NCBI GenBank assembly: GCA_036172665.1
Contig: CM069876.1
Coordinates: 4,960,001 to 5,024,000 of the forward strand
Reading direction: 5' to 3'
Source of the DNA: Prosopocoilus inquinatus
Taxonomy: Eukaryota; Arthropoda; Insecta; Coleoptera; Lucanidae
Length of the DNA: 64,000 nucleotides
The position numbers and the translations under genes were made by a program. This document shows positions 34,001 through 45,764 of the stretch, piece by piece. Position 1 is the stretch's first letter; every line of letters starts with the position of its first letter. The notes beneath the pieces were generated by a model. That model saw nothing but the letters and a program-made list of their open reading frames with translations, made no database searches and was not told the DNA's origin.

Positions 34001-37000
34001 AAAATGGGTCCCAGTACTATTTATTAACCACTGCCACATTATAACATGCGGTAAACATAGGTGATGAGAATCTTTTTCATCGTTTCCTCTTTTCTTCGGG
34101 TTAGGAATCTGACCATTTTAATTGAAGGTCTTGAGAAAATTCTAAATTAATAAATTTTTGTAACAAATAAATTATTGAAACTTCTATTCATACAGTTAAT
34201 TATTTAGAAATTTATGCATTGAAATCATTTCGGGGTTTTAAGTAAATTTCATATTTTACCTGAAAAACGTCCAATATACTCACGTCAAACTCATATCTGC
34301 TTTTTGGTTATTTTTCCATTTGTTGTAACATATTCGCACTATTAATGCTTAGATTTGTTATAAACGTAAATGTTGTGTTAATAAAATAGAAATTTAAAGT
34401 GATTTGCGTTACATTTGCATTCTGCTTTACGTATTCAGCTTGTCATTTTTGACAACCCGCTCGTTCAAGGTCAAATACCCACTGTCAAGTGTCGAAACCA
34501 TATGATGGCAGTACCTGTGTCCTTAGACAGAGATGGAGTGCCTTATATTTTTAGGACACGCCATCTTGCGTCATAGAACGTTATCGAAGTTTCTCGTTCA
34601 TTCCAGCATGTTCGAACAAAACAGAGATCTACTATAAATGTCGTAAGGGTCCGCCAGGAGTTTAGTTATTATAGCAAACGAAGGGTTCATCCCTCGAATA
34701 AATAGAAAGTATATTTTGTAGAAGTGTTATTTGATAGACAAGTGTTGCAACTCATTACTATTAGGTGTGTTCTTTTTACCGTAAAACTGAGAGTAACTCA
34801 GCGGTACTCAGTAACCTCGGAAATTTGTACGTTTTTTTACTTGCTCGTTGGTGAGATTTTGTGAACTTCCTCCGAATCAATCAAATAGGGATTAAAGCCC
34901 GCAATAGACGATCATAAATTGCATGAAATTTACATGTAATTTATGACAAAACCTATTTTTTAACGTGTATAGCGAACAAAAAGAATTACATGAATTTATA
35001 CATGTAAAATTAACAACAAAGAGCAAGTTCTATTTCTCAAGGTTTTGGACGTGAAATTTTAGTAAATTCTAGTGACTTTGATTGTTGCTGTTGGCTGTTG
35101 ACTTAGATAAATGAATAACGACTTCAGCTAGTTTATGTGGGTATATGTTTATAAATAATTTTAGCTTCAAGACAGTTTAATTATTGATAACCAAGTGCTC
35201 TCCGTTTGGATGATACCCTTGATAACATAATCCAACATTCCCAGCTATTCAAAGAAAATAACTTGAAGTTAGAAGCATTAATAAGTTACCATTTTCACCA
35301 ACATTAAAATTCTAAATTACTATTTAGCGGAACATCTTTTTATTAATATAATTGAAACGTGTATTACGAATTACAATTCATGAATTTATACACACATGTT
35401 TACATGAATTTTTATGTGAAATTATTGGAACATGTATTGCCGGCTTTAGATTAGAATGCATGTGTACGTAATGGCCGAATATCTCGTTTGACATTTGCGC
35501 AATGTCAGTGAAATTAACTTGTTTTTTAGGAACGTTTTAACTCAGCAAAACTCACCTCACTTCTGATATTTTCTTATCTGAGTCGAAAGTAAAACGAACA
35601 CACCTATTGTGTTTTTAATTGTGTAAAGCGACAGCTTGTAATTAAAGTGTTCTGAAATTTAACGACTATAATTTGTGACGTACTGAAACGATACTTTAAT
35701 ATCGATTCGAAACATATAGATACGTATCGTCCGATATTTTAATACGTATCGATATTCGATACATCGATACGTATTGATACAGTAGCCACTTAGTTTAAAC
35801 AGCTTTTCACTTATAACCAATCTTTACTCAGCCATAGTCTTACAATAAATCATTGTTTCCAATCGTGGTGGAATTCCGCGACTGTAGTGGATGTACAAAG
35901 CGTGTAGCAACATAGCCGAGGTACATACGTTCTTTTGTAGCGGATCTTAGTAGGTATACACCAGAACATTTTCAGCACATAACTAATAATGAAAACAAGT
36001 GAAATAGTTGAAAAAATTAAATAATTTGCAATCCAAGGCTAAAGACGTAAGAATAATTCACTAAATGTACAAAGTTGTTTACAAAATATGAACAGTCGTG
36101 CGCATCTTAAAAGATACAATTTGATATTTCTATGAGCCTCGTAGCATTTTAGTTGTGGATGACTGTACGTAAAGACGTCTATGGGAGCGGTGACGAAACA
36201 AGAGAAGAAGAAACTATTATAAAGAGTGTTTCTTGGTCATAAAAGATGTTGCTTTATTAGCAGGCCTAGGCGCATTTCAGGCGGAAAGTTTCGTTAAATA
36301 TAAGAGGAACCACTAATATGCTGAAGCGATCGTAGTCGTAAAAAATTCGAATCTTTAACGCGTCTGTCCTTTAAAAACAAAACGATAAACCAGTTGAAGC
36401 CCGAGAAGTCTATGCGGCACGCAATAACCACCACAGTTCTGGTCGACTGGATATAAAAACTTGTTTACATAACCGATTCATTCCGAAATAAACTCCCATT
36501 CTTTTTGCAGTGACGGCGCTATAATTGATATGAATGAAATGTATTATGCCAGTCTTTTTAAAAGTTACATTAGAGAATTATAATGTTTTCATAATTATTA
36601 ATTTGAAAGAAACTATAAAGGCAATTGTGTTACACACGTAATGTAAATCAAACGGTTGTTTCTGATGCAATGAGCGAGAGGGTGAGAGTGCTTGGGCATA
36701 AAAGCCGTTCAGCGACGACGTTGAAATCTGCGCCGCTGCTTTGTTTATCTTTATACTGGTTTTTATATCTAAGATATCCAAGGAATATCCGACCTTTATT
36801 TATTGGTATCACGAGCTTTTGACTTCTAACACAACCCAGTTGTTTAGGAAGTAGCGGATTTCTGGCCTTAGTAGCGGAATGATTAACCGTTTGTAGCTGG
36901 CAATAACTTTAAAGGGTTGGCAATACTACAATAAATCTGTATAAACTTTCAGCTCAAACAGAGTAGGAAAGTAAACGTCACAGAAGGCGGAACTGGGTCG

Positions 37001-40000
37001 TCTTTTTTTAATAAGGCGGACATATGTCGTAAATTATTCCTGCTATACCGCCGGGGTTAACATAAACATAACCTAACATTCAAAAATATTAAGACAACGA
37101 AATTCGACGAGAACTCACATTTCTATAAGTTAGTGTGTTTTATTTTGGATTGAAAAATACTTGACAAATTCTTTACATGCTTTTTCACAGACATTTTCAT
37201 CCAACTATTTTTATTTATTATATTCTATTAGGTTACAGACATTTTCATCCAACTATTTTTATTTATTATATTCTATTAGATCATGTTTGTTACTGTTGTT
37301 GACATGCAACTGTATTTAGCTCAGACATACATTTTGTACAATTTTTTTAATAACAAATAAATTAACTAATTACGTACAATAAGCACAACTAAAATAATTT
37401 TATTGAAGCTTTTCATCCGAAGTTCTAATGATAAACAAAAGTCTACACAACAGCTCTCTGTGAAGCGAGTATTTTCAGTTTGCTTGGCGTAACCCATGCA
37501 TTTTTACAGTCCAATAGACTCCGTTTCAAATTTCGCGACAGCTTTAGGAGCGCCCACTTTCCTAATCTATTGTTTTTTGGGTATGCAAGTCTGTACCCTA
37601 CTGTCGAAAACTTTAAGACGAAAAGCAGTAAATCTGTTGAAATTTGAGCCTTATTGAAATAGCCCGCTTGAATTTAGAACCTTCTGCATTTGAGCCTCCC
37701 CGTTTCTCTCTCCCTCTCTTGACCAGGGGATGAGCAGGGTCATCAAAATTCATTCACGAGAGCAGGTAATCTGTTAAGCATCGAATAAGGAAATTCCAGG
37801 TAATAAAAACTGCGTAATTTGTAATGTATTATGACAGTAATTATTAATAAAATTAATTCACGTATATAGTTATATTTTGTGAAGTCATGTTTAGTTTGTT
37901 AATTGTTTTTAGTTTAATGTTAATAAAAATAATACCTACCCGGGTTTTGTTATATTCTGTTTTTTTTTTATGATTCAATTTAGATTTTCATATTTAAATT
38001 GTTAACAAAATTGAAAGATATTAAATCAAAATGTTTTAAGCTGCCATAAGTACGGAATGTATTTAAATTTAAATTTAAGTTTGAACGTGTTATTGTTGCT
38101 AAATAATAAATAAACGAAGTGATCAGGAAAGGAAAATACTTTTTATGTTTCATGTGTTGCAATTTAAAATTTCCAACGCTAATTTAGATCAAACTATTAT
38201 ACAGAGTCAAACAAAACGTGTTAAATAAACCAAAATTATTTTATTATCCTATTTTTTCTGTATAAATCAAATGAGTAACAAAGTATTTTTAATGACACAT
38301 TAATTTTTAATTGGACTTATGGCCGTTTTCATAATCAGACTTTAAGGAAGCGTTAAGTCAATTTAAGAATGGGGAAACAAATGTATTTTTTTTAGGTTAA
38401 AATAACTTTAAAATTAAAGACCTATTATGAAATCGGACCTTACTGTTATATTAATTAATTCATGAAAACGTATGATAAAGAATATTCCTAAAAGTGATGC
38501 AAATTTCTGTTCATGAAACCGGGAATTTAAATACAAATTGAGGAATTTAAGCATCCAATAAGAAAATGAAAATTAATACTAAGTAGGATATTCTCCCTAA
38601 TATTTAATCCTGTTTAATTATCTTGCGAAGGAAGGATTTTATACCTCTACATCCTATTACATTAGTAAAATGTTGGTATTCTGGAAAATTTCTGTTAATA
38701 CCGTGTATTATCCCAATTTAGTGTGTAGGTACACAGAGAAAAGTCAATAGTAAAAAGTAACACAAATTGTAGTTAGAATGAAAACGGAAACAAATTGTAG
38801 CAAATATTCGCACAATATGGTAAATGGACATTTTTTTAAAGATTTTATTTGAAAGTAGATAAAAATACGATAATTTAGATATACTTCTTTTTTTTTGATA
38901 AATGAATATTAAAGCCGTAAAAAGATAAAGAAATTTGAATTGATTAAATTCCCGCCAAAACGCACATTCTGACCGTGTGTCGTCAATAGTTGTCTTTTAT
39001 TTGCAACGCAGATTAGTTCAAGTCAGTTCAGTTTAACCCAAAGTGAACTGATCTTAAGTGATCGATTTAAGAGCAAATAAAACATGCGAGATGTGATTGC
39101 TGTATTTTAATCTTCAGATGAAGATATTACTTTTGCATCACTTTACAGCGAGTTAAGCAAAAACAAAAGGTTATTTGGACGAGTAATGTAATTCGACAAA
39201 CAGTTGAAATAACATCCCCTCTACAAGTGAGCCAACTGATCCAAACTGATCTAGAATTTCCGAGGTGTAGTTTTGGATCACTTTGGGTTAGATCATGTAG
39301 CCAAATAAAACACAAATTTTTGAATAAGTGATCCAGGGTAAAAGTGAACTGATCTGACGTGCAAATAAAAGACAACTATTGTTCATATCTTGTCATATCG
39401 TAATAAGTGAATATCAATACGAACACATAAAACTTATTACAATAAATAGTAAAACATATTATCAATATTGTGCTATAATGCTACAATGTAAAAAGAACCC
39501 CGAATAAATTATTTATAACCATTTCACAAAATTTTGTGTTACCAACCTTACTTCTCAATGGCGAAAAGTTCCCGTTTCCACCACAAATTTCTCACCAACA
39601 AAGTAAAAAAAATATAATAATTTCTTTAAGATATTCACTTCGTAATTGTTGCTTAAATTAAAACTTTATTTTTCAGCACATATTAAGAGCAAACATTTAA
39701 ACTATTTGACAAGGATCTGCATACAACATAAACGTCAAGGAGAATGTATGAACACTGACGTCACAACGAATGGGAAGCCTTTCGAAATCACGTGATTTAT
39801 ATTTGAATATTTTCGATTTTATTTATTAATTTAAGAGAATAATAAATAGAAACAGCGTACAAATTTGGTGTTTTCGCGTGTGTTATTGACTGTAGTCTCG
39901 ATTAGAGAAATTAATAAACTTATATTATTGTCATGTACCCTATTGTCGGACTATTTACTACAATTGTGCTAATATTTGCTACAATTTATTTCTGTGTTTA

Positions 40001-41568
40001 TTCTGACTACAATTTGTGTTACTTTTTACTATTGATTTTTCTCTGTGTATAAGAAGCTGCGAACTAATTATCTTTGAGTATTGAACAATTTCTTGTGTCG
40101 AAAAGTTTCGTTTAATTTCGTTGTGAAATGGAACGCAGAAAACATACTACCGAACGAGATAATCATTCCATTGTATGTATATTGTCATAGGACCAACGAC
40201 ACCTGTTATTTATTAGGGTTGCCGCTGGCCGTACCATAAAAGCAGGTCAGCCGGCTAAATGTTAAGGTTCATAATTGCAAAGCACGGATATTCGTACGGC
40301 CAGGGGTATTTCATTTCGTCTTAAAATTTTTCGACAGCACCGTACAAGTCTTACTAGCAATTGCCTCAACGACGCCAGAAAGCCAGCAAATGCTTGAAAT
40401 TTTTATTCATATAATAATTCAGCAACTGTTTTTCTCAAAGCATTTTTTGCTTTTACAGCTTTTGCGTTTACTAATCAGTCAAAGCTTAAAGTAATTGCTT
40501 ACTTTTTATTCATCAGGCATACTGCTCGCAATTGTACATTGAGTGCACACTCAGTCACTTATGGTATCTTCATCTCATTTTATTTCATTACATGATATTA
40601 AAGCAAGATGAGACTACTCTAAGGGTGCATTCAGTGCATGCCAATTGAAAAGTTAAGAGAAGTTAATAATAAAATATCAAAATTACCTAAACACCATTGA
40701 TCCACATAAGGTCCATATTCACGGTTTTCTACCATTTCTGGTGGCAAGTAGTCGAGAGTCCCGCACATAGTAGTGCGACGTAAAGACGGTGCATGAACAG
40801 ACCACCCAAAATCAGCAAGTTTAACGTCACCGGTAATAGTCAACAACAAGTTTTCAGGCTTGATATCACGGTGAATCACCTGATTATCATGACAATAATT
40901 CAAGGCATGGGCAACTTGATATGTGTATTTAGCAGCCCTGGAAGAATGAATCTACAACTACTATTTTAATAAATTTCTATGCAATTACAAGTGTTCAGGG
41001 AAACGTCCGTTAGGGCTATTTCGCAACTGCACGTAGAGTTCGCCTTTTCCAGCATATTCCAACACCAAGTATATGCGAAAGTCATCATGAAACCATGTTA
41101 ATAACTGCAATATATTCGGATGTCTAAAAAATTATACTCACTAAACATTATGTAAAGCGTTTAAAATGTAACGCTCACTTTAAGTGCGATTGGATTTCAA
41201 TTTCACGTAATATTTGGCGTTCAACTCGTCCTTTAGCAATCTCAGACTTGAGCAAAGTCTTGAGGGCTACAATATAGCCAGTTTTCTTTTCACGGGCAGC
41301 ATACACTCGTCCAAATTTGCCTCTACCGAGTCGAGTACCCAATTCAAAATCGTCCAACTTCCATTGGTAGCTAAAAAAAAGGGGGGTACTTGGCAAGGAA
41401 CTAACTAAATAAGTAGTCAAAGTAAATAACTCACTTTTTATTTCCGTAGCATTCATGTGATATCATTTTTACCACTAGATTTTTTGTGTCTTCTTTAAAG
41501 TCTGGTGGTATGTCGTTAGCGATCATTTTCTGCGCTAATTCTTCAATTGATTCTTTTTTACGAGACAT
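31094..41568 (-). CDS. aurB: Aurora kinase B
   Basis: Mitotic serine/threonine kinase, the catalytic subunit of the chromosomal passenger complex. Coding exons in transcription order: 41568-41435, 41370-41179, 41123-40989, 40937-40687, 31374-31235, 31177-31094. These sum to 936 nt (311 residues), and the frame is kept across all GT-AG junctions. The protein has a short N-tail of about 50 residues, glycine loop GRGKFG (60-65), VALK lysine (82), HRD (176-178), DFGW (196-199), activation loop [16 protein letters not shown] and [13 protein letters not shown]. The segment [13 protein letters not shown] matches insect aurora B rather than A, and the small size agrees. Four introns are 49-64 nt, while the fourth is 9.3 kb and filled with transposons. 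A CCAAT box lies upstream (minus sense, 41675-41671). Borealin lies 8 kb away, divergently transcribed. Confidence 0.93.
31440..31813. mobile_element. hAT MITE in the aurora B intron
   Basis: The ends TAGAGTTATGTCGTT and, inverted, TAGAGTTGTGTCGTT are flanked by CTCTGCAT (31432-31439) and GTCTGCAT (31814-31821), a seven-of-eight target duplication. The interior repeats GAACGAAC/GTTCGTTC many times. No coding capacity. Confidence 0.8.
31927..32126. repeat. CGATA-rich satellite-like tract
   Basis: Dense irregular repetition of TATCGATA, CGATACGTATCG and ATCGAAA on both strands. A related tract is at about 35690-35790, so the two bracket the mariner and following elements. ATCGATA is also the core of the DREF/BEAF site in insects, but the density here points to a simple repeat. 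Confidence 0.75.
32340..33392 (+). pseudogene. Mariner (DD34D) transposase with three premature stops
   Basis: A 350-codon frame runs from ATG at 32340 to TGA at 33390-33392, the normal mariner length, with no frameshift. Stops occur at codons 31, 46 and 51, in the N-terminal helix-turn-helix region. Each can be explained by a C-to-T or G-to-A transition in a Gln or Trp codon. Downstream, mariner signatures are intact: [17 protein letters not shown] (first D), HHDNASSHS (second D) and [13 protein letters not shown] (third D), with 34 residues between the last two catalytic Asp. It lies in the large aurora B intron, antisense to that gene. Terminal inverted repeats could not be delimited by eye. 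Confidence 0.9.
33492..34547. mobile_element. Non-autonomous element with about 35 bp inverted ends
   Basis: TATAAGGCACTCG...CTCTGTCTAAGGACACAG at the left is matched inverted by CTGTGTCCTTAGACAGAG...GTGCCTTATA at the right. TA is present at both extreme ends, compatible with a Tc1/mariner or related superfamily. The interior is non-coding. Confidence 0.65.
34762..35606. mobile_element. Non-autonomous element with TAGGTGTGTTC ends, containing a nested inverted repeat
   Basis: TAGGTGTGTTC at the left and GAACACACCTA at the right close an 845 bp segment. A second inverted pair (TTAAAGCCCGCAATA near 34893 and TATTGCCGGCTTTAG near 35436) lies inside, suggesting one element within another. No clear target duplication. 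Confidence 0.55.
35690..35790. repeat. Second CGATA-rich tract
   Basis: ATACGTATCGTCCGATATT and ATACGTATCGATATTCGATA resemble the tract at 31927-32126. Confidence 0.65.
35791..38729. other. Aurora B intron interior, no gene seen
   Basis: AT-rich intronic sequence. A 48 bp tandem duplication lies at 37188-37280. CAGTGACGGCG at 36508-36518 equals the left end of the hAT element at 9472 and may be a solo remnant. No convincing coding frame or RNA gene. Confidence 0.5.
37188..37280. repeat. 48 bp tandem duplication
   Basis: A unit beginning CAGACATTTTCATCCAACT occurs twice, head to tail, with essentially no divergence, so it is recent. Confidence 0.9.
38732..40047. mobile_element. TA-flanked element with about 95 bp terminal inverted repeats
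   Basis: The left end CACAGAGAAAAGTCAATAGT and the right end ACTATTGATTTTTCTCTGTG are flanked by TA on each side (38730-38731 and 40048-40049). Inverted similarity continues through ACACAAATTGTAGT. There is no transposase, so it is probably a non-autonomous Tc1/mariner-type element. A further element is nested inside. Confidence 0.7.
38984..39381. mobile_element. Nested MITE with CAATAGTTGTCTTTTATTTGCA ends
   Basis: The left end CAATAGTTGTCTTTTATTTG and the right end CAAATAAAAGACAACTATTG pair over 20 bp. The interior contains further short palindromes around GTGAACTGATC. Size 398 bp. Confidence 0.75.
40490..40640. repeat. Worn relic of the TAGCGTTTTCC palindromic MITE
   Basis: TGAGTGCACACTCAG, ATCTCATTTTATTTCATTAC and GGGTGCATTCAGTGCAT echo the inner blocks of the copies at 30417 and 61127. 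It lies in the aurora B intron just downstream of exon 4. Confidence 0.5.
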
Positions 41569-41760
41569 TCTACAGAACTTGAAAGCACTTTAAACACAAA
41601 CAACGAAACAAACCTCACCAACCGTCACACACGAATGTTGAAAATTCGAATTCCGAAGGCCGTAATCGTGATTGGTCGATCATTGATCACGTGTGCAAAC
41701 GTTTCGTTTGTCGTTGCGTAGACCCGAGTAGCGGTTCGGGTAGAACGAATGAGTTTGAGT
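41569..41760 (-). promoter_or_regulatory. Aurora B promoter region
   Basis: The region upstream of the start codon holds a CCAAT box in the sense orientation (plus-strand ATTGG at 41671-41675) and an E-box CACGTG near 41688. There is no TATA box at a suitable distance, fitting a dispersed housekeeping or cell-cycle promoter. Confidence 0.4.
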
Positions 41761-42008
41761 AAGAGGTTGCCTACATTCACGAAACTTCTCGTTTTAAATT
41801 CATATTCTAATTTCTAATTTTACTTATATTTAATGTATTTATCGAAGTCATCAAAGTATTTGAAATTAACTGTTTTTTTAGAACTTCCACGTACCGTAAA
41901 TTTCTTATTTGAATTATGTTTTATTTAAATTCGAATTTTTCATATTCTTCTTCACAAATTAAAAAATAAGACATCCTGCATTTACTTAGGCTCGGCTACC
42001 TTATTAAT

Positions 42009-42479
42009 TAGAGATGGGCCGAGGAATGAACCCGGTGCATTGAAAGCACCCACATGGGTGCATTCAGCAGGGTGCGTACATAAATGTACCGGGTGCATTC
42101 AATTATTTCAATTTTCCGCGCAAATCGGACGAGAAATAATCTGTTCTTGACGTTATTTAATTGTTTGCAGGTGGTTTACAGGTTTAATGATCCATAGTTA
42201 TGGTGAATAGCTGAATAGTAAACTTTTAAGTTTAACCGGAAGCTTTGTAGCTTAAAAAATGAACAAAATGAGTAAGTTTTTGAAATTAACGTTACAAAAT
42301 AATTGTCTAGCGATAGTCCGTACAAAATATATTATATTTGGTGTCATTTTGAAGCATTTTTTTATGTCTTATGTAAATGTTGGCAACCGGGCAATGCACT
42401 CAATGCACCGGGTGCATTGTGGGTGCATTCCTTGATTTCACCGGTGCAAACGATTGCACCGGGTGGAATCCCATCTCTA
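42009..42479. mobile_element. hAT MITE, family TAGAGATGGGCC, copy 1
   Basis: The ends TAGAGATGGG and CCCATCTCTA are flanked by a perfect 8 bp duplication TTATTAAT (42001-42008 and 42480-42487). The interior carries GGTGCATTGAAAGCACC and CACCGGGTG blocks. A second copy is at 48570-49040. Non-coding. Confidence 0.9.
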
Positions 42480-42906
42480 TTATTAATTAATTTCATACAT
42501 ATTAACTATACCTACTATACGCACCCCTCGGCTTGAGGGCCATCTTTTAGTTAGTGATTCACAAAAAAATATTCGTTTTAAAATATCTATTATTTATTCT
42601 TTGTAACTATTTATTGGAAAGAAGTACTTAGACAACTCAGTTTCTGAAAATACAAAATATACAGGATCACTACTAATTAAAGAGCCACTATGGGGAACTC
42701 GTAAACTATAAGAGGTACGAAGATGGTTAAATTACAAAAAAGTTTTGCTATTTTGAGGTCTAAGAAAATATGCAAAAAAATCCTTTCTACTTTCATTCGT
42801 TTCTAAAATATCCTCAAGAAACTGAAAATTCTTCTTTTCGAAAATCTCTAATATCTTCTTTGTTTCTTAAGATAGAATAATAAAATGTTTTTATATTAAA
42901 TTCGAT
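42480..42906. other. No gene seen
   Basis: AT-rich intergenic sequence between two repeats. Confidence 0.5.
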
Positions 42907-43432
42907 GGATAACCTAATGCAGCTCGAAGAAATAGGTTAGGTTTCACAGTTTCGCAGACACGACTGCCAACTGTTTTTTTTTCTTATGGACGCCACTTTA
43001 GATATTCATAATACATGATGCAGAAATAAAATCTGAATACGTCCATACGACACACTTGTGCTTTTGTTTTAAAACAAAATATTAGGTTGCTAAGATTTCT
43101 TGTTAAAAGTATTTTTTTTATTTAAATACTTTTAACAAAAATTCATAATAAATTAATAATAAATTTAATTTAATAATAATTTTAGTTCTAAATGTTTACA
43201 CGCATCCACCTACTAGATATGTTTTTTTTTTCAAAATCTTTTGTAGTAACTTGATATTTTGTTTTAAAACAAAAGCATAACTATGTCATATGGTCGTATT
43301 CAGATTTTATTTTTGTATCACGTGCTGTGAAGTTCTAAAGTAGCGGCGATAAGAAAAACAGTTGACAGTCGTATCTGCGAAACTGTCAAACTTAACCTAT
43401 TTTTTCAAACTGCATTAGGATGTATTTAATTA
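42907..43432. repeat. Fold-back element with about 185 bp arms
   Basis: The left arm (about 42907-43095) and right arm (about 43250-43432) pair imperfectly through CACAGTTTCGCAGA, AAAATCTGAATACG and TTTTGTTTTAAAACAAAA. A further AT palindrome, TTGTTAAAAGTATT and its complement, sits in the loop. Confidence 0.8.
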
Positions 43433-44423
43433 AAAAATGATATGATTTTATCTGAAAAAACACAGCTCAAAAGGAGGTCGCGAAACCTAAAAGTTTGGAA
43501 AACGCTGCGGTAGAGATAAACTGTGAGAGACGGCATTCTATTTTTATTAACATCTGAAAACATTAAACAGAAAATTTGTTCACAACAAGATAGACAAGAT
43601 AGTAACAGAGAGCTCTTAAAATAAAGCTTCAGAATATAAAATTTGTAAAACATTAAAATTACAATGTTGCACTTAAAATCGAATTTAAGTTTAGTTTTTA
43701 AATTTGTACATAATTCTAATGAGGAAAAAAACATTTCATGTATAATTTTGTTTGGCAGAACTGGATTAAAAAATGTTTAATAAAATATACAGGTGTTCGC
43801 CAAGTGCCGCGGTCTTCTCGACCGTCTAAAGTTTATAAAATAGAAAAGAAATTCAAACGAGTTAAGGTGTGGCTCAGTCAACTCTATTTTATAAAATTAT
43901 TTTCAGCTATACAGGCGTTCAGTAACTGATGAGAGTCATACCAAAGTTATATGTTTTTAAATGGAACACCCAGTATAATTTTACATATTTCGAAAGTACG
44001 TATAACGAATAGGTAATAATGAAAAATTTTATTTAAGAGTTTGTAAGATATTAATGATTATGTGTAAAAAGTTGCTCTATTTTGAGCCTTTAAGTTTGAC
44101 TAATTATTTACATTTCGTCGTGATTTTTTGTAGGTACAGTCAATATCTCATCTACAGAAATTGCATAACAGCTTCGATCTACTAGTTATTATATGTACAG
44201 GATGTTAAGTTTTGAAAAAAATAATTTTTCTCAAAATTTTTAAATTTTGACCATGCGTGACGTCATATCAACAGTTACCGGTAACTCACAAAAATGCAGT
44301 GGTTACTTATTTCGCCTAACCACACGTAACCGATTAGTCGCGAAAAATACCTTTATGTGTTTTGCATGTATTTTCATTCTATAACAAGTAACAGAATATT
44401 ATTCCGTAATTGTCACTGTCAGA
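43433..44423. other. No gene seen
   Basis: AT-rich sequence. A block at about 44307-44360 (TAACCACACGTAACCGATTAG) recurs beside the MITE at 49041, so it belongs to a dispersed repeat. Confidence 0.5.
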
Positions 44424-45214
44424 TAGTGTTGTAAATGGGATTATTAACCGGTTATTTACCGGTTAATTATCCGGTTAATAACACTCTGTAAATTTCGTTA
44501 TTTATCTGTAGTTATTTATTTTGAATTTGGCGCAAATTCTTTAGGGATATTGCAATTGAACTTTTTCAAGTTTTTTTTTGTTTTTAAAAATTAGTGAAGT
44601 GAAATTAAGACTATTTTATGAGACGTTATGAATTTTAATAAAACGGAAAGGAAAATCTGAGATACAATAATTTACACTTTGCACACAATTTGCACTTGTC
44701 ATTTTTGCATTGAAGGTTATGAATACAAAAACTTTCTCGAAATTCCACACACATTTTACCTTATTGTTCACAATAGGGAGGAAGTTCTATTACTTCCTCT
44801 ACCTGTAATTATTATAATACTTCCGGTTATAAGATCATAACATAACCTTTAAATTATTAGAAAATTATTTTTAAACTCTCAATGGACACGTAAAATTTAA
44901 AACAATATGCGTTCATTTCACTTTTATCAGTGTCTGTTTATATTTTAAAAACCATTTTCTTACATTCTTTATGAGATAAGAGTCAATTTCAACTTTTAAG
45001 TATTATTCATAAATAAAAAAAATATTATTTTCTCATAAAATCAGGATTGTGTGGTAGCAGTATTTGGTCTTTTCTGAAAGGTTAAGTAAAAAGCAACACA
45101 ATAGAGCCAGTTTCATTTCATTTTGTTATTTACTTTATTTACCGTTTAATTTACCGGTAAAAAATCCGGTAAATTTAGTCAATTATATAATTTACCAGCA
45201 AATTTACAACACTA
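44424..45214. mobile_element. hAT MITE with TAGTGTTGTAAAT ends and perfect target duplication
   Basis: TAGTGTTGTAAAT on the left and ATTTACAACACTA on the right are flanked by identical 8-mers CTGTCAGA (44416-44423 and 45215-45222). Sub-terminal ACCGGTTA/CCGGTAAA repeats are present. The 791 bp interior has no coding capacity. The element at 59302-61038 has similar ends. Confidence 0.92.
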
Positions 45215-45451
45215 CTGTCAGATGTAAATGCAGCGTCCTAATTGTTTTGAGACAAATTAATATAAATGTTTAATTGTTTCAATAAATAACTTGTTTTGTT
45301 CAGATTGAATTGTTTTTGATTCAACTTTCTGGTCGTGGAGAAAATACAGTCTGTTACTCGGTTAGAATGAAAATTCGATATACTCGTGTTTCCACACGCT
45401 CGCATTCTAACCTTGTTACAGAATGTACTATTATTATTTGACACACTTGTG

Positions 45452-45490
45452 GCACAGAATAGTACCCTAAATTAGAGTACTATACTGTGC
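45452..45490. repeat. Short hairpin
   Basis: GCACAGAATAGTAC and GTACTATACTGTGC pair with one mismatch around an 11 nt loop, upstream of the THAP gene. Confidence 0.7.
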
Positions 45491-45579
45491 TTGTGGCGGC
45501 GAACTTATTTAGCTTATTTTGAATTTAGTAATTTTTTGATGATTTCTGATAATCCTTTTAGTGAAAACTTTCTTCGACT

Positions 45580-45592
45580 GTTGGCAGCACTG
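45580..45592 (+). promoter_or_regulatory. GTTGGCAGCACTG motif upstream of the THAP gene
   Basis: The same 13-mer lies upstream of the borealin-like gene (49227) and, as GTTGGCAGTGCTG, upstream of DNAJC17 (56747). It resembles a TGGCAACACT-type insect core-promoter element. Confidence 0.4.
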
Positions 45593-45764
45593 CTTGTTGA
45601 ATGTGTGCTGAAGGATTTGTGATGTTGCTGTTGATTTATGATTTGAAGAATTCTTAGCTATTTGAGTGAACTCTTAAATATAATAATTATATTCGTGTAA
45701 GCGCCATCCGTGAAGCCTTTTTTCATAAGCAAACAAAAATAAAACGTTTTATTTGCAGATAGAA

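Noticed and set aside
36600..36840. Possible snRNA or short coding exon in the aurora B intron
   Set aside because: No snRNA motifs and no splice-bounded open segment.
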